Source: Exiguobacterium marinum DSM 16307 (lineage in GTDB: Bacteria > Bacillota > Bacilli > Exiguobacteriales > Exiguobacteriaceae). From it: a DNA stretch of 64,000 bases. The stretch covers positions 2,710,372 through 2,774,371 of the forward strand of contig NZ_KK211189.1 of assembly GCF_000620845.1 (NCBI RefSeq), written 5' to 3'. The notes under the pieces were generated by a model. It saw only the letters and a list, made by a program, of their open reading frames with translations. It did not search any database and was not told the DNA's origin. Of this stretch, positions 45,555 through 56,848 are shown in pieces (positions within the stretch are counted from its first letter, which is position 1; each line of letters begins with the position of its first letter). The translations under genes were made by a program, and so were the position numbers.

Positions 45555-47843
45555 TCAAATTTGTGTCATGACAGTTTTTCGCAAGTAGTGATGCAATTGG
45601 TCAATTGGAATTGGTTTACTGTAATGATATCCCTGAATGAGCGAACTACTATATTCTAATACGAATGCAAGTTGTTCCGGTCGTTCGACTCCTTCTGTGA
45701 CGATATCGAGTTCCAGCGTTTGGAAGGTTTGATAAAGCCCTTCTAACAAGGCGCGGTCAAACTTGTTCTCCGGAATCCCTTTGACGAAGTTTTGATCAAT
45801 TTTAATAATATCAAGACGTAGCGATTGCAAGTATGACAAAGAAGACGTTCCGACCCCGAAATCATCGAGTGATATTTTTACCCCGATCACTTTTAACGCT
45901 TGGATAAACTGTTGAAGTTCATACACGTTCCCACCGACTTCACTTTCTGTGATTTCTACATGCAGTCGGTGTGGATGGAATCCCGTATCGGTAAGCGTTT
46001 CTTCCAATGTCTCTAAAAAGGAACCATCTAAAATTTGACGTTTTGATACGTTGATTGATAAAAATAAATCAAAACGCTCTGCATACTCCTGAATCTCGGT
46101 AATAGCCCGGACAAGTACCCACCGTCCCACATCCGAGATGAGTCCAAGTTGTTCTGCTACCGGAATAAAAACGCCCGGGGAGACGAACCCTTTCTGCGGA
46201 TGATGCCAGCGAATCAATGCTTCTACGCCCATCACCTGAAATGGTTGGGGAGATACGATTGGTTGATAGTACAGTTCAAATTCATCATGGTGTAACGCAT
46301 GACGTAAATCCCGCTCCATCTCGAGTGTCTGCAAGTAATGACTCCCATCTTCAATGTCTTGATAGGAGATAATGTTATCTTTTCCTGACGCTTTGACCTC
46401 ATGTAAGACGACGTCAAGACGTGCCATCATCACCTCATAGGAGTGATGTGACGGTTCCCTCAATTCATCAATTCCAATACTTAAGGTCAGATGGTTCATT
46501 CCTTGCTTCAGACCCCATTCGCGTAAATCTTTCACTAACTGATTGGCGATAATCATGAGTTCTTCAGTCGTCCATTCCGAATGAATCAAGATGAACTCAT
46601 CCGCTCCGATTCTTGCCACGAAGCCATCCTCTTTATAAAACATTAAACGAGAGGCAAAGAACGTAAGCATCGCATCCCCCGTACGCTGACCAAATTGGTC
46701 GTTGATCCGCCGGAAGTTGTCGAGATCGATTCCCATCACACCAATCGAGCGGGTCGTATCCGGTAAATTCATGAACATTTCCTCGACCGCCAAGCGGTTC
46801 GGGAGACGTGTTAAGGAATCTCGAAAGGCACGTGTCAACGACTCTTTTTGTGTCTGCTCTAATGCATCGAGTACCTCATTCATACTGATTGCCATTTCTT
46901 CAATCTCGTCTTGTTTATGGGGATGTAGATGGATCCGTAAACGACTATTTCGTTCCTTCGTGATCCACTTCAGTTCTTTGACGATTCCCATTAGACGTTT
47001 TGTAATGATTTGATTCACCGTCCAAAAAAGAGTCAACAATAAACCAAGACCGAGAACGAGGAGTCCGAACATACCGGTTTCTAACATCGTCTGAGTGTTT
47101 GTATAGTACGTGCGCTTCACCGAGAAATTGACTTCCCAGTTCGCATCTTGATAAATCGATTGCAGTGGTAAAGAGACGCGGGCAAACCGACTGTCTTGTT
47201 CAATCGTCAGCCGTTGATGAGCGAGCGGGCTAATGGATAGTTTCGTTTTTGCTTGTGCACTCATCGCCGCCATGAAGTCCGGACCGATTTTTTGAATGAT
47301 TACAAGCGTACCACTAGGTTCACCCGTTCCATCACTTTTTACAATCGGATGGCTCATGAAGACCACAGGGCCGAAGTCGGTACCGTATACCGCACTTTGT
47401 GTCATACCAGTCGAGTTGACGTAGCGTAACAAATCATTTGTGAAGGCGCTCTTCTCTTCTGCCTTTTCTAACTCATAAATCTGATTAAATTCGGAGTAGA
47501 CTACCTCTCGATTTTTGTCGAGGAAAATCATAGCCCCGATCCCTAAATTTTCTAAGGTTTCTTCCCCCATATTATTTTCGACAAAAGTATCATTCTCGTT
47601 CTGCACGAAATCATAGGCATTCGTCCAGACTGACCAGTCGACAAGAATCCGTTCGAGCATGAGACGGTGATTGGCGAACACTTCCGAAACACTCTCGATT
47701 TGATCGCGGGTCATCGCCTTGTCCTGTTCAATACTTTTCTCTACAAAATACGGTTTGATGACAAATAAAATGACACCGATGAAGAGTACGATGTTCACGG
47801 CAATTGCAATAAATAGTTTTGATTGAACACGCAGGCCGACCAC
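45555..47843 (-). CDS. Membrane GGDEF/EAL protein with CHASE4-type sensor, probable c-di-GMP phosphodiesterase
   Basis: About 762 residues. Two membrane segments (about 7-30 and 257-282) enclose an external sensor of about 225 residues with CHASE4 character (VSEVFANHRLMLERILVDWSVW). A HAMP linker, a GGDEF domain (about 335-490) and an EAL domain (about 510-755) follow. The GGDEF signature reads GADEF, so cyclase activity is doubtful. The EAL domain is complete: VEALIRW, ITESEV, DDFGVGTSSL, KIDQNFVKG and TEGVE. Start is taken as the GTG at 47843 because GGAG precedes it by 7 bases; the upstream ATG overlaps the purD terminator. Lone gene. Confidence 0.87.
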   Translation of the reverse strand: MVGLRVQSKLFIAIAVNIVLFIGVILFVIKPYFVEKSIEQDKAMTRDQIESVSEVFANHRLMLERILVDWSVWTNAYDFVQNENDTFVENNMGEETLENLGIGAMIFLDKNREVVYSEFNQIYELEKAEEKSAFTNDLLRYVNSTGMTQSAVYGTDFGPVVFMSHPIVKSDGTGEPSGTLVIIQKIGPDFMAAMSAQAKTKLSISPLAHQRLTIEQDSRFARVSLPLQSIYQDANWEVNFSVKRTYYTNTQTMLETGMFGLLVLGLGLLLTLFWTVNQIITKRLMGIVKELKWITKERNSRLRIHLHPHKQDEIEEMAISMNEVLDALEQTQKESLTRAFRDSLTRLPNRLAVEEMFMNLPDTTRSIGVMGIDLDNFRRINDQFGQRTGDAMLTFFASRLMFYKEDGFVARIGADEFILIHSEWTTEELMIIANQLVKDLREWGLKQGMNHLTLSIGIDELREPSHHSYEVMMARLDVVLHEVKASGKDNIISYQDIEDGSHYLQTLEMERDLRHALHHDEFELYYQPIVSPQPFQVMGVEALIRWHHPQKGFVSPGVFIPVAEQLGLISDVGRWVLVRAITEIQEYAERFDLFLSINVSKRQILDGSFLETLEETLTDTGFHPHRLHVEITESEVGGNVYELQQFIQALKVIGVKISLDDFGVGTSSLSYLQSLRLDIIKIDQNFVKGIPENKFDRALLEGLYQTFQTLELDIVTEGVERPEQLAFVLEYSSSLIQGYHYSKPIPIDQLHHYLRKTVMTQI

Positions 47844-47903
47844 CTTCTTTCTCCGAGCTACTTTACTATTGTAAAACAGGATATCGGTATTTCCTTTTTT
47901 TCG

Positions 47904-47934
47904 CATGAAAAAAAGGATGGGTTGACCCATCCTT
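47904..47934 (-). terminator. Terminator of the purine operon
   Basis: Perfect 9-bp stem (47913-47921 with 47926-47934), TTGA loop and U run on the minus strand, immediately after purD. Confidence 0.9.
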
Positions 47935-49187
47935 CAAATAATCTGTGTGAACGCTCGTGATCCGATATCGGTTCGGTGGAACGTTTCCGGTAAATCGAGT
48001 AGTGAGATTGCTTCATATACCACTGTCTTCGCTTCAAGTAGCGTCGGTCTCGTCGCAGTCACGATGAGTAAGCGACCGCCGTTTCCAATGACTTGATCGT
48101 CCTGCCTCACCGTTCCGGCGTGGAAAACGAGGACGTCCTGTGGGAGCGATTCAAATCCCGATAGCACTTGACCCGTGATAGGGCGTTCCGGGTATCCCTT
48201 CGCCGCAATGACGACACCCATCGTATATCCGTCGCTCCACTCGATCGGATACGGTTCTTGACGAATGACCGCTTCAATCACGTCAAGGAGCGGCGATTTC
48301 AAGTTCGGCACGATGGCCTCTGTTTCCGGGTCACCGAAGCGCGCATTGAATTCGATGACTTTCGGTCCGTCAGATGTCAAGATAAGCCCGGCATACAAGA
48401 ATCCCTCAAACGGGGTACCACGCTTGACCATCGTTTGTGCGAGCGGTTCTAATACGGTCTTCACCGCTTCTTGATACACAGTCTCTACCAAATGAGGCAT
48501 CGGGCTATAGGCACCCATCCCACCTGTGTTCGGTCCTCCGTCGCCGTCATAGGCACGTTTATGATCTTGCGAGGTGATCATCGGAATGACACGCTCTCCC
48601 GAGACGAATGCCATGAGCGAAAATTCTTCACCATCGAGAAACTCCTCGATGACGACTTGTGACTGTTGGCCAAATTTATCCGTCGTGAAAATATCACGTA
48701 CGGCAGTTTCCGCCTCTTCGACCGTGAACGCGACCGTGACGCCTTTACCGGCAGCCAATCCGTCCGCCTTGACGACGAGTGGTGCCCCAAGCTTCTCGAT
48801 ATAAGCAAGCGCCGATGCCGCATCCGTGAACGCCTCGTATGCCGCTGTCGGAATTCCGGCTTCCATCATGACTTCTTTGGCGAATGCCTTGCTCCCCTCG
48901 AGTAGCGCAGCCGCTTTCGTCGGTCCAAAGATGTTCAGCCCTTTGTTGCGGAACGTATCCACGACTCCTGCCATGAGCGACGACTCCGGTCCGACAATCG
49001 TCCATTCCATCTCTTTCTCTTCTGCAAAATGAACAAGCGCCTCAACGTCCGTTTCATTGATTGACACACACGTCATACCTTCCATGAAATCGTTGCCCGG
49101 TGCAACGAAGACGTTGTGCCCGTCTTGTTTCAACTTCCACGCGAGCGCATGCTCGCGTCCTCCTCGACCGATGACCAATACGTTCAT
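47934..49187 (-). CDS. purD: Phosphoribosylamine-glycine ligase
   Basis: Second step of IMP synthesis: joins glycine to phosphoribosylamine with ATP. A 417-residue ATP-grasp enzyme: N-terminal GRGGREHALAWKL (6-18), ATP-grasp core with PLVVKADGLAAGKGV (about 136-150), GGMGAYSP (about 220) and ARFGDPETEA (about 282-291). The ATG at 49187 follows GAGGGG; the more upstream in-frame start adds three residues without support. Last gene of the pur operon, 14 bases after purH. Confidence 0.97.
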   Translation of the reverse strand: MNVLVIGRGGREHALAWKLKQDGHNVFVAPGNDFMEGMTCVSINETDVEALVHFAEEKEMEWTIVGPESSLMAGVVDTFRNKGLNIFGPTKAAALLEGSKAFAKEVMMEAGIPTAAYEAFTDAASALAYIEKLGAPLVVKADGLAAGKGVTVAFTVEEAETAVRDIFTTDKFGQQSQVVIEEFLDGEEFSLMAFVSGERVIPMITSQDHKRAYDGDGGPNTGGMGAYSPMPHLVETVYQEAVKTVLEPLAQTMVKRGTPFEGFLYAGLILTSDGPKVIEFNARFGDPETEAIVPNLKSPLLDVIEAVIRQEPYPIEWSDGYTMGVVIAAKGYPERPITGQVLSGFESLPQDVLVFHAGTVRQDDQVIGNGGRLLIVTATRPTLLEAKTVVYEAISLLDLPETFHRTDIGSRAFTQII

Positions 49188-49201
49188 GACGCGCACCCCT
49201 C

Positions 49202-50722
49202 TCAGTGTTTAAAGTGTCGAACTGACGTGAATACCATCGTGATTCCTTGTCGGTTCGCCGCTTCGATTGACTCTTCGTCACGAATCGACCCGCCTGGTTG
49301 GATGATGGCCGTGATTCCTGCAGCAGCTGCCGCTTCGACCGTATCGGCCATCGGGAAGAAGGCGTCGCTCCCGAGAGCTGCGCCTGTCGCGCGTTCCCCG
49401 GCTTGTTCGAAGGCAATTTTTGCTGCGCCGACGCGGTTCATCTGTCCGGCACCGATTCCAATCGTCGTTTCATCTTTGGCGACGACAATGGCGTTCGACT
49501 TGACGTGCTTGACGACACGCCATGCAAGTTTCAAGTCTTCCCATTCCGCTGCGGTCGGACGACGATCCGTCACGATTTGGCATGAGGCATCATCGAGTGT
49601 CATGTCATCCCCGTCTTGTACGAGCAATCCTCCGGCGACAGCCGTTAAGCGCATGCCTGTCATGTGTCCCATATCGAGCGTCAACAAACGAAGATTCTTC
49701 TTCTCTTTCAATCGGTCAAGTGCTGCCTCACTAAAGGAAGGAGCGATGATGATCTCTAAAAAGATGTTGCGAAGGGCATCAGCCGTCTCAAGATCGACTT
49801 CACGGTTCAAAGCGACGATTCCGCCAAAGATAGAGACCGGATCAGCGGCATGGGCGCGTTCGAACGCTTGAGAAATCGTCCGTCCGACCGCCACACCACA
49901 TGGATTCATATGTTTCACGACGACCGCAGCCGGTTCATTCAACTCACTGAGTGCTTCAAGTGCTGCGTTCGTATCCTGAATGTTGTTATACGAGAGTTCT
50001 TTCCCGTGAAGCTGTGTCGCATTCGCAAGTGTCATGCCGTCGTATAATGGTGTCTTATAAAATGCAGCTTGTTGGTGCGGATTCTCACCGTAACGAAGGT
50101 CTTGTACTTTCTCATACGTAACCGTCAATTGCTCTGGGAACGTCTCCTCGATTTGACGACCTAAGTAGTCGGCAATCAACGCATCATAGGCAGCCGTATG
50201 ACGGAACGCTTTCGTTGCGAGACGTTGACGCATCTCAAACGATGTACCGCCTCCACGCACTTCATCGGCGACAAGTGTGTAATCACTTGGGTCAACGACG
50301 ACCGTGACGCTTGCATGGTTTTTCGCAGCCGAACGTAACATGCTCGGTCCACCGATATCGATATTTTCAATCGCTTCTTCATAGGTCGTGTTCTCTTTCG
50401 CAATCGTCTCTTTGAACGGATACAGATTGACGACGACATAGTCAATCGGTTCGATGTGATGATCTTTCATTTGGGAGACATGCGTATCAAGGTCGCGACG
50501 TCCGAGAAGTCCACCGTGAACGAGTGGGTGCAACGTCTTGACACGACCGTCTAACATCTCCGGGAACGATGTCACTTCCGAGATGTTTTTGACCGGTAAT
50601 CCCGCCTGTTGGAGGGCTGCCTCGGTCCCACCTGTCGAGATGAGTTCGATGCCCGCCTCATGTAAGACGGTCGCTAGTTCAACAATACCTGTTTTATCAG
50701 AAACACTTAATAATGCTCTCAC
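49202..50722 (-). CDS. purH: Bifunctional AICAR transformylase/IMP cyclohydrolase
   Basis: Last two steps to IMP: formylation of AICAR from 10-formyl-THF, then ring closure. The 506-residue protein has an N-terminal MGS-like IMP cyclohydrolase domain (STGGTEAAL, about 29-37; FPEMLDGRVKTLHP, about 53-66) and the C-terminal transformylase domain (about 190-506) with KHMNPCGVA (Lys/His pair, about 261-269) and the FFPMADTVE block. Overlaps purN by 4 bases. Confidence 0.97.
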   Translation of the reverse strand: MRALLSVSDKTGIVELATVLHEAGIELISTGGTEAALQQAGLPVKNISEVTSFPEMLDGRVKTLHPLVHGGLLGRRDLDTHVSQMKDHHIEPIDYVVVNLYPFKETIAKENTTYEEAIENIDIGGPSMLRSAAKNHASVTVVVDPSDYTLVADEVRGGGTSFEMRQRLATKAFRHTAAYDALIADYLGRQIEETFPEQLTVTYEKVQDLRYGENPHQQAAFYKTPLYDGMTLANATQLHGKELSYNNIQDTNAALEALSELNEPAAVVVKHMNPCGVAVGRTISQAFERAHAADPVSIFGGIVALNREVDLETADALRNIFLEIIIAPSFSEAALDRLKEKKNLRLLTLDMGHMTGMRLTAVAGGLLVQDGDDMTLDDASCQIVTDRRPTAAEWEDLKLAWRVVKHVKSNAIVVAKDETTIGIGAGQMNRVGAAKIAFEQAGERATGAALGSDAFFPMADTVEAAAAAGITAIIQPGGSIRDEESIEAANRQGITMVFTSVRHFKH

Positions 50723-51297
50723 TTGAAAACCTCCTGTTGATTCAACACTTGTTGTAATACGCGCGGATACAATTGATGTTCAATCGCTTGAATACGTCGT
50801 GTCGCCTCGGTGCGGTCACACCCTTCAATCTCGACGGATGCTTGTGCGATGATTGGACCCGTGTCCATCCCCGAATCCACATAATGAACGGTCGCACCAC
50901 TTTTCGGTACGTTTGCGTCAAGCGCCTGACCGATTGCATCTTTCCCCGGAAACGCAGGTAAGAGTGAAGGATGAATATTTAAAATGTTGTTCGGATATGC
51001 GGATAGTAACACATTTCCAATCAAGCGCATATACCCCGCCAACACGATATAGTCCACTTGAAGCGAATTGAGAAGGACGAGGATTTCTTCCTCGAACTCC
51101 TCTTTGGACGCATACGACTTCGGTGTAAAGGAAAAGCTCGGGATGTTGTAACGCTCCGCACGTTCGAGAACCGTCGCTGCTGGTTTGTCCGTCACGAGCA
51201 ACACGCATTCGGCTGACAATTGTCCATCGACGATTGCCTGCCAAATCGCTTCGGCGTTACTCCCCGATCCTGACGCAAAGATGGCAAATCGTTTCAT
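50719..51297 (-). CDS. purN: Phosphoribosylglycinamide formyltransferase (folate-dependent)
   Basis: Transfers formyl from 10-formyl-THF to GAR. A 192-residue enzyme with [11 protein letters not shown] (8-18), the catalytic Asn-His-Asp set in [15 protein letters not shown] (about 101-115) and [12 protein letters not shown] (about 131-142). The ATG at 51297, with GGAG 7 bases upstream, is chosen; the long in-frame upstream extension lies in purM. Overlaps purM and purH by 4 bases each. Confidence 0.97.
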   Translation of the reverse strand: MKRFAIFASGSGSNAEAIWQAIVDGQLSAECVLLVTDKPAATVLERAERYNIPSFSFTPKSYASKEEFEEEILVLLNSLQVDYIVLAGYMRLIGNVLLSAYPNNILNIHPSLLPAFPGKDAIGQALDANVPKSGATVHYVDSGMDTGPIIAQASVEIEGCDRTEATRRIQAIEHQLYPRVLQQVLNQQEVFK

Positions 51298-52328
51298 TGG
51301 TCCACTCCTGAGATTCGGATTCCTAGACGACTTTCGACTTTCCCGATTCGGTGCGCTGTCTCCCCGACACGTTCGAGCGCCGCTTCGATCAATTCCACAT
51401 CTTCGGCACGTACCGTAATCATGTAACCGATTCCCATATTGAAGACGTTGAACATTTCCTGTTTCGAGATGTTTCCGACTTGTTCGAGCCAGTCGAATAC
51501 AGGAAGGCTTGGCCAACTCGACGCATCAAACGTGATCCCAAGACCTTCCGGTAACATACGAGGGACATTCTCATAAAAGCCGCCGCCTGTGATGTGTGCC
51601 ATTCCTTGAACTTTACCTGTCGAAATCGCCGCCTTCGCCGCTTCGGCGTAAATCCGTGTCGGGAGAAGCAAAGCGTTCCCAAGTGTCGTATCAAGCATCG
51701 CAATCTCATCCGTATAGTGGAGGCCTTGCGCTTCGACGATATGACGAACGAGGGAGAAACCGTTCGAATGAACACCGGAAGAAGCGAGTCCAAGGACAAT
51801 GTCTCCCGCTTGAATCGTCGAACCATCGAGCAAGTCTTCTTTCTCAACGACACCGACCGCAAATCCGGCGATATCATATTCGCCATCCGTGTACATCCCT
51901 GGCATCTCAGCCGTTTCACCACCGACGAGGGCGCATCCCGCTTGGACACATCCTTCAGCGACACCGGCGACGATGCGCTCAAGCTTGGCCGGTTCTGCTT
52001 TTCCTGTCGCAATATAGTCGAGGAAATAGAGCGGTTCTGCTCCATGCACGAGACAATCGTTGACGCACATGGCGACGCAATCGATTCCAATCGTATCATG
52101 CTGGTCGAGTGCGAACGCCAATTTCAGTTTCGTCCCGACCCCGTCGGTCCCGCTCACGAGAATCGGATGTTTCATGTTCATCGAACCGAGGTCAATCATC
52201 GCTCCGAAACTGCCGAGACCGGTCATCACTTCCGGACGCATCGTCCGGGCGACATGACGTTTCATACGGGATACGGCCTCGTACCCTGCTTCTAAATTCA
52301 CACCCGCTTGTTCATATCGAACGCTCAT
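51294..52328 (-). CDS. purM: Phosphoribosylformylglycinamidine cyclo-ligase (AIR synthetase)
   Basis: Closes the imidazole ring: FGAM plus ATP to AIR. A 344-residue enzyme of the PurM/PurL ATPase superfamily with [13 protein letters not shown] (about 58-70), [33 protein letters not shown] (about 136-146) and [17 protein letters not shown]. Starts 12 bases after purF. Confidence 0.97.
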   Translation of the reverse strand: MSVRYEQAGVNLEAGYEAVSRMKRHVARTMRPEVMTGLGSFGAMIDLGSMNMKHPILVSGTDGVGTKLKLAFALDQHDTIGIDCVAMCVNDCLVHGAEPLYFLDYIATGKAEPAKLERIVAGVAEGCVQAGCALVGGETAEMPGMYTDGEYDIAGFAVGVVEKEDLLDGSTIQAGDIVLGLASSGVHSNGFSLVRHIVEAQGLHYTDEIAMLDTTLGNALLLPTRIYAEAAKAAISTGKVQGMAHITGGGFYENVPRMLPEGLGITFDASSWPSLPVFDWLEQVGNISKQEMFNVFNMGIGYMITVRAEDVELIEAALERVGETAHRIGKVESRLGIRISGVDQ

Positions 52329-52340
52329 CGCTTTTCCCCC

Positions 52341-53750
52341 TTAAGCCTTTGTCTCTGTTACGAGTTCTGCAAGTTCAGTCGGATAAAGCCCCGTGAAACA
52401 TGCAGCACACTGCCCGCGTAGTGCTCCTTCGAATGGACGATCGATGGCTTCGACCGTTCCATCCAATGTGAGGAACGCTAGTGAATCGGCACCAATCTCT
52501 TCTCTGATTTCTTCAATGGATTTGGTTGCCGCAATTAACTCTTCCTTGGTGGAAGTATCGATTCCGTAGTAACACGGATGTTTGATCGGTGGTGACGTGA
52601 TGCGCACATGCACTTCCGTTGCGCCTGCCTCTCGGAGCAAAGTGACGATTCGGCGACTCGTCGTTCCACGGACGATGGAATCATCGACCATGATGACGCG
52701 TTTCCCGTTCACGACACCGCGTAACGCCGATAACTTCATTTTCACGCCGCGCTCCCGTAATTCCTGGGACGGTTGAATGAACGTCCGTCCGACGTAACGG
52801 TTCTTAATGAGTCCCATTTCGTATGGGATCCCGCTCGCCTCAGCGTAACCGATTGCCGCGGAAATACTCGAATCCGGCACACCTGTCACGACATCTGCTT
52901 CGACCGGTGCTTCTTCAAACATCTTTTTCCCCATGGCCTTACGTGCCGTATGCACATTGATGCCATCGATGATTGAGTCCGGTCGTGAGAAGTAGATGTA
53001 TTCCATCGAACACATGGCACGGACCGCCGCTTCACTGAATCGTTCAGACGTGATCCCTTCATTCGTGATCATGAGCAATTCGCCTGGCTCGACATCCCGG
53101 ACGTACGTCGCCCCCACGACGTCAAACGCACACGTTTCCGAGGCGAAAACGTACGCCCCGTCTTCCGTCTGTCCGAGTGATAATGGACGTAACCCATGTA
53201 CGTCAACTCCGACGTATAGCGCGTCTTCCGTCAAGAATAGAAAAGCGAACGCTCCAACGAGACGGGCCAAACTGTCGGCGATTCTTTCTTTTACCGAGTT
53301 GCCGCGACTCCGTTTGATGAGATGGGCTACGACTTCTGTGTCAGACGTCGTTTGGAAGATTGCCCCTTCCGCTTCGAGCATATGTTTCAATTCGTTTGCA
53401 TTCACGAGATTTCCGTTATGCGCCATCGCCAAATCTCCTGTCAACGACTTGAAATGAAGCGGTTGAACGTTCTCTAGCGTATTGCCGCCCGCCGTCGAGT
53501 AGCGGACGTGACCAATCGCATGATTTCCGGTGAGGGCATCGAGCGACGTCTCATCAAATACCTCGGTGACGAGACCAAGGCCTCGTTTCGCATGGAGACG
53601 CTCGCCGTCTGCCGTGACGATCCCCGTCCCTTCTTGACCACGATGCTGCAAACTGTGAAGTCCGTAATAGGCAAGGTGTGACGCTTCGATGTGACCGAAC
53701 ACACCGAAGACGCCGCACTCCTCATTCATGCCTCGGATGTCATATAACAT
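52341..53750 (-). CDS. purF: Amidophosphoribosyltransferase
   Basis: First committed step of purine synthesis: PRPP plus glutamine to phosphoribosylamine. The 469-residue protein is of the Bacillus type, with an 11-residue propeptide (ending MNEE) cleaved to expose the nucleophile Cys12 of CGVFG. The PRPP-binding motif [13 protein letters not shown] is at about 342-354, and cysteines in HPCYYG and GQCAACFTG would hold the oxygen-sensitive 4Fe-4S cluster. ATG at 53750 with AAGGAG upstream; it overlaps the end of purL by 25 bases. Confidence 0.97.
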   Translation of the reverse strand: MLYDIRGMNEECGVFGVFGHIEASHLAYYGLHSLQHRGQEGTGIVTADGERLHAKRGLGLVTEVFDETSLDALTGNHAIGHVRYSTAGGNTLENVQPLHFKSLTGDLAMAHNGNLVNANELKHMLEAEGAIFQTTSDTEVVAHLIKRSRGNSVKERIADSLARLVGAFAFLFLTEDALYVGVDVHGLRPLSLGQTEDGAYVFASETCAFDVVGATYVRDVEPGELLMITNEGITSERFSEAAVRAMCSMEYIYFSRPDSIIDGINVHTARKAMGKKMFEEAPVEADVVTGVPDSSISAAIGYAEASGIPYEMGLIKNRYVGRTFIQPSQELRERGVKMKLSALRGVVNGKRVIMVDDSIVRGTTSRRIVTLLREAGATEVHVRITSPPIKHPCYYGIDTSTKEELIAATKSIEEIREEIGADSLAFLTLDGTVEAIDRPFEGALRGQCAACFTGLYPTELAELVTETKA

Positions 53751-55945
53751 GGAATAGCTCCTTCCCATACACGCTCCAACTCTTGCACGTCCATTTCAAT
53801 CAAGCGGTCGCTTGCACGAACGACAAGCGTTGCTGTCTCTGTGACCGTTCCGATTTCCGTCCCGTTCGTCATGCTCGCAAATGCCTCAGCTTGTGCCTTG
53901 TCGACGGTCACGAGGAAGCGTGACTGGGATTCACTGAATAATGCCGTCACAAGATCTGTGTCGATCGTCACGTCCATGCCGAGACCTGTTCCAAAGACCA
54001 GTTCTGGTAACGCTGCCGCAAGACCACCTTCTGACACATCGTGTGCCGCCGTGACAAGACCACCACGGATGGCTTGAAGTAATGCTTTCTGTGTGTGACG
54101 TTCTTCCTCAAGATTGAGTGTCGGCGCGTGGCCGCTCACTTTACCGTCTTGGAGCATTTGAAGGACACTTCCGCCAAATTCCGCTTTCGTCTCACCGAGT
54201 AAGAAGACGACGTCTCCTGCTTGTTTCGCAAACGAAGTCGTGATGTGTTCCGGCTTCTCGATGAGCCCGACCATTCCGACGACCGGTGTCGGGTAGATGC
54301 CTTGCCCGTTCGATTCGTTATATAGCGATACGTTTCCACCGATGACAGGCGTATCGAGCGTACGGCAAGCTTCCGCCATCCCTTCAACGGCTTGGTCGAG
54401 CTGCCAGAACCCTTCCGGTTTATCCGGGCTTCCGAAGTTAAGGCAGTCCGTCAAGGCAAGTGGTTCCGCACCACTCGCGACGATATTACGTGCCGCCTCA
54501 GCGACAGCGATGGCCCCACCGACACGCGGGTCGAGATATACATATTTCGCGTTGCAGTCTGTCGTCATCGCGAGCGACTTCTCCGTCTCACGAATGCGAA
54601 TGACCGCGGCATCACTGCCTGGTGCGACGACTGTCGACGTTTGCACCATGTGGTCGTATTGCTCATACACCCAACGTTTCGAGGCGATGCTCGGCATCGC
54701 AAGGACGTCTTTCCATGTCGCCATCACATCTTCAACGATTGGTGTGACGGGCTCCATCGCTTGGAAGGCTTCATAGTATGCCGGGACTTTAGAAGGTTTA
54801 TGATAGACAGGAGCGTCTTCTGCGAGCGCGTCGACTGGTACCTCTGCTGCGACTTCCCCTTGATGAACGAGACGAAGTACTTTCTCTTCGATGACCTCGC
54901 CGACTTTGATCGCGTGAAGTCCCCACTTCGTGACGATCGCTTCAATCTCGTCTTCGTGACCTGCTTTGACGACGAGGAGCATCCGCTCTTGCGATTCCGA
55001 TAGCATCATCTCGTAAGGCGTCATACCTGTCTCACGTTGGGGGACGAGGTCTAAGTTCATCTCGATTCCCATACCTGCTTTTGAGGCCATCTCCGCTGAC
55101 GAAGAGGTCAATCCGGCTGCCCCCATGTCTTGAATCCCGACGAGCGCCGGGTGCTTGATGACTTCGAGACACGCTTCGATCAAGAGCTTCTCCATGAACG
55201 GGTCTCCGACTTGTACGGCTGGACGTTTCTCGTCTGCGTCTTCTCCGAGTTCTTCAGAAGCGAACGTGGCACCGTGGATCCCGTCACGCCCTGTCGTCGC
55301 TCCGACGTACATGACCGAGTTTCCGACACCTTCCGCGATCCCTTTTTGAATGTCTTCATGACGGATGAAGCCTACACACATCGCGTTGACGAGCGGGTTT
55401 CCGGAGTAGGCCGGGTCAAAGGCGACTTCTCCACCGACCGTCGGAATGCCGACACAGTTCCCGTATCCGGCAATGCCTGACACGACATGACCGAATAAAT
55501 GTTTCACACGTGATTCGTTCAAATCTCCGAAACGGAGTGAGTTCAATAATGCAATCGGACGGGCGCCCATCGAAAAGATGTCACGGATGATTCCACCCAC
55601 CCCAGTCGCAGCACCTTGATAAGGTTCAATTGCTGACGGGTGATTATGACTCTCGATTTTAAAGGCGACGGCTTGACCGTCTCCGATATCGACGATTCCA
55701 GCCCCTTCTCCCGGTCCTTGTAAAACGTGCTCGCCGGTTGTCGGAAACTTCCGGAGCACCGGTTTCGAGTTTTTGTACGAACAGTGTTCAGACCACATGA
55801 CCGAGAAGAGACCGATTTCTGTATAATTCGGTTCCCGGCCAAGCAGTGAGACGACGAGCGCGTATTCGTCGTCCGATAATCCCATCGTGGCATAGATCTT
55901 TTCATCACGGATTTGTGTAGCTGTCGGTTCAGTTGTAAGTAACAT
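53726..55945 (-). CDS. purL: FGAM synthase large subunit
   Basis: ATP- and ammonia-dependent conversion of FGAR to FGAM, in a complex with PurQ (glutaminase) and PurS. The 739-residue length is that of the small Gram-positive PurL, which needs both partners. Motifs include [13 protein letters not shown] (about 48-60), [24 protein letters not shown] (about 90-113), GDPFMEK and the second ATPase-like half with GNVSLYNES. Overlaps purQ by 17 bases and purF by 25. Confidence 0.97.
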   Translation of the reverse strand: MLLTTEPTATQIRDEKIYATMGLSDDEYALVVSLLGREPNYTEIGLFSVMWSEHCSYKNSKPVLRKFPTTGEHVLQGPGEGAGIVDIGDGQAVAFKIESHNHPSAIEPYQGAATGVGGIIRDIFSMGARPIALLNSLRFGDLNESRVKHLFGHVVSGIAGYGNCVGIPTVGGEVAFDPAYSGNPLVNAMCVGFIRHEDIQKGIAEGVGNSVMYVGATTGRDGIHGATFASEELGEDADEKRPAVQVGDPFMEKLLIEACLEVIKHPALVGIQDMGAAGLTSSSAEMASKAGMGIEMNLDLVPQRETGMTPYEMMLSESQERMLLVVKAGHEDEIEAIVTKWGLHAIKVGEVIEEKVLRLVHQGEVAAEVPVDALAEDAPVYHKPSKVPAYYEAFQAMEPVTPIVEDVMATWKDVLAMPSIASKRWVYEQYDHMVQTSTVVAPGSDAAVIRIRETEKSLAMTTDCNAKYVYLDPRVGGAIAVAEAARNIVASGAEPLALTDCLNFGSPDKPEGFWQLDQAVEGMAEACRTLDTPVIGGNVSLYNESNGQGIYPTPVVGMVGLIEKPEHITTSFAKQAGDVVFLLGETKAEFGGSVLQMLQDGKVSGHAPTLNLEEERHTQKALLQAIRGGLVTAAHDVSEGGLAAALPELVFGTGLGMDVTIDTDLVTALFSESQSRFLVTVDKAQAEAFASMTNGTEIGTVTETATLVVRASDRLIEMDVQELERVWEGAIPCYMTSEA

Positions 55946-56609
55946 GTCGTGCCCCCCATTTTACGATTGACGTGAATAACCGTTTACCGTCTTCTACACC
56001 GAGCAACGCTTCGACCGCACGCTCCGGGTGTGGCATCATGCCGAGTACATTTCCTGCCTCATTCGTGATGCCGGCGATATTTTCGACCGATCCGTTCGGG
56101 TTCTCTTTGTACGTGAACGCGATCTGCCCATTTGCCTTTAATGTCTCAAGTGTCGCGTCGTCACAGTAGTAGTTCCCTTCCCCGTGTGCAATCGGGACAC
56201 GAATCGTTTCCTGTGCCGCATACTCACTTGTGAACATCGTCTCGTTGTTTTCGACGACGAGGTCGACCGTCTTACACATGAATTTCAAATCACGGTTTCG
56301 CATCAATACACCTGGAAGTAACCCTGCTTCGACGAGTACTTGGAATCCGTTACATACTCCAAGCACCGGACGTCCTTCTTCAGCGAAACGCTTTACTTCA
56401 GCCATAATCGGTGAAAATTGGGCGATTGACCCGCAACGCAAGTAATCTCCATATGAGAATCCACCTGGTAACAGGACCCCATCGAACCCTTCAAGTGACG
56501 TTTCTGTATGGAATACGTATTCTGCTTCTTCCCCGAGCACGTCTTTTACCGCGTGGTACATGTCGAGGTCACAGTTTGATCCTGGAAAGACGATGACCGC
56601 GAACTTCAT
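55929..56609 (-). CDS. purQ: FGAM synthase glutaminase subunit
   Basis: Class I glutamine amidotransferase that supplies ammonia to PurL. A 226-residue protein with [14 protein letters not shown] (47-60), nucleophile Cys86 in GVCNGFQ, and the His/Glu pair in MMPHPERA (about 190-197). Overlaps purS by 4 bases. Confidence 0.97.
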   Translation of the reverse strand: MKFAVIVFPGSNCDLDMYHAVKDVLGEEAEYVFHTETSLEGFDGVLLPGGFSYGDYLRCGSIAQFSPIMAEVKRFAEEGRPVLGVCNGFQVLVEAGLLPGVLMRNRDLKFMCKTVDLVVENNETMFTSEYAAQETIRVPIAHGEGNYYCDDATLETLKANGQIAFTYKENPNGSVENIAGITNEAGNVLGMMPHPERAVEALLGVEDGKRLFTSIVKWGARHVTYN

Positions 56610-56848
56610 GCGAGTACCCCCATCTCAATTTCATAATTCTCAATGACCGTATTGACGAGTAACTTCTCACACATTTCTTTGACCATGTCTTCTGTCGTGT
56701 CGTCCGCTACTTGAAGCTCGATGATTTTCCCGATGCGCACCGATTCAACGCCAGCGAATCCGAGATGTTCGAGTCCACCTTTCACGGCAACTCCTTGTGG
56801 GTCGAGTACACTTTCACGTAATGTCACATACACGTTTACTTTTTTCAT
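56606..56848 (-). CDS. purS: FGAM synthase subunit PurS
   Basis: An 80-residue structural subunit that bridges PurL and PurQ. It has the family's alpha/beta layout: [19 protein letters not shown] (4-22), the [16 protein letters not shown] strand-helix, and the C-terminal [12 protein letters not shown]. Overlaps purC and purQ by 4 bases each, in the standard Bacillus order. Confidence 0.96.
   Translation of the reverse strand: MKKVNVYVTLRESVLDPQGVAVKGGLEHLGFAGVESVRIGKIIELQVADDTTEDMVKEMCEKLLVNTVIENYEIEMGVLA

Noticed and set aside
47860..47900. SigD-like ACCGATAT element upstream of the GGDEF/EAL gene
   Set aside because: No TAAA box at the required distance, so motility-sigma control is not supported.
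51594..52295. Plus-strand frame of 233 codons opposite purM
   Set aside because: Antisense shadow of an intact purM; no start signals.
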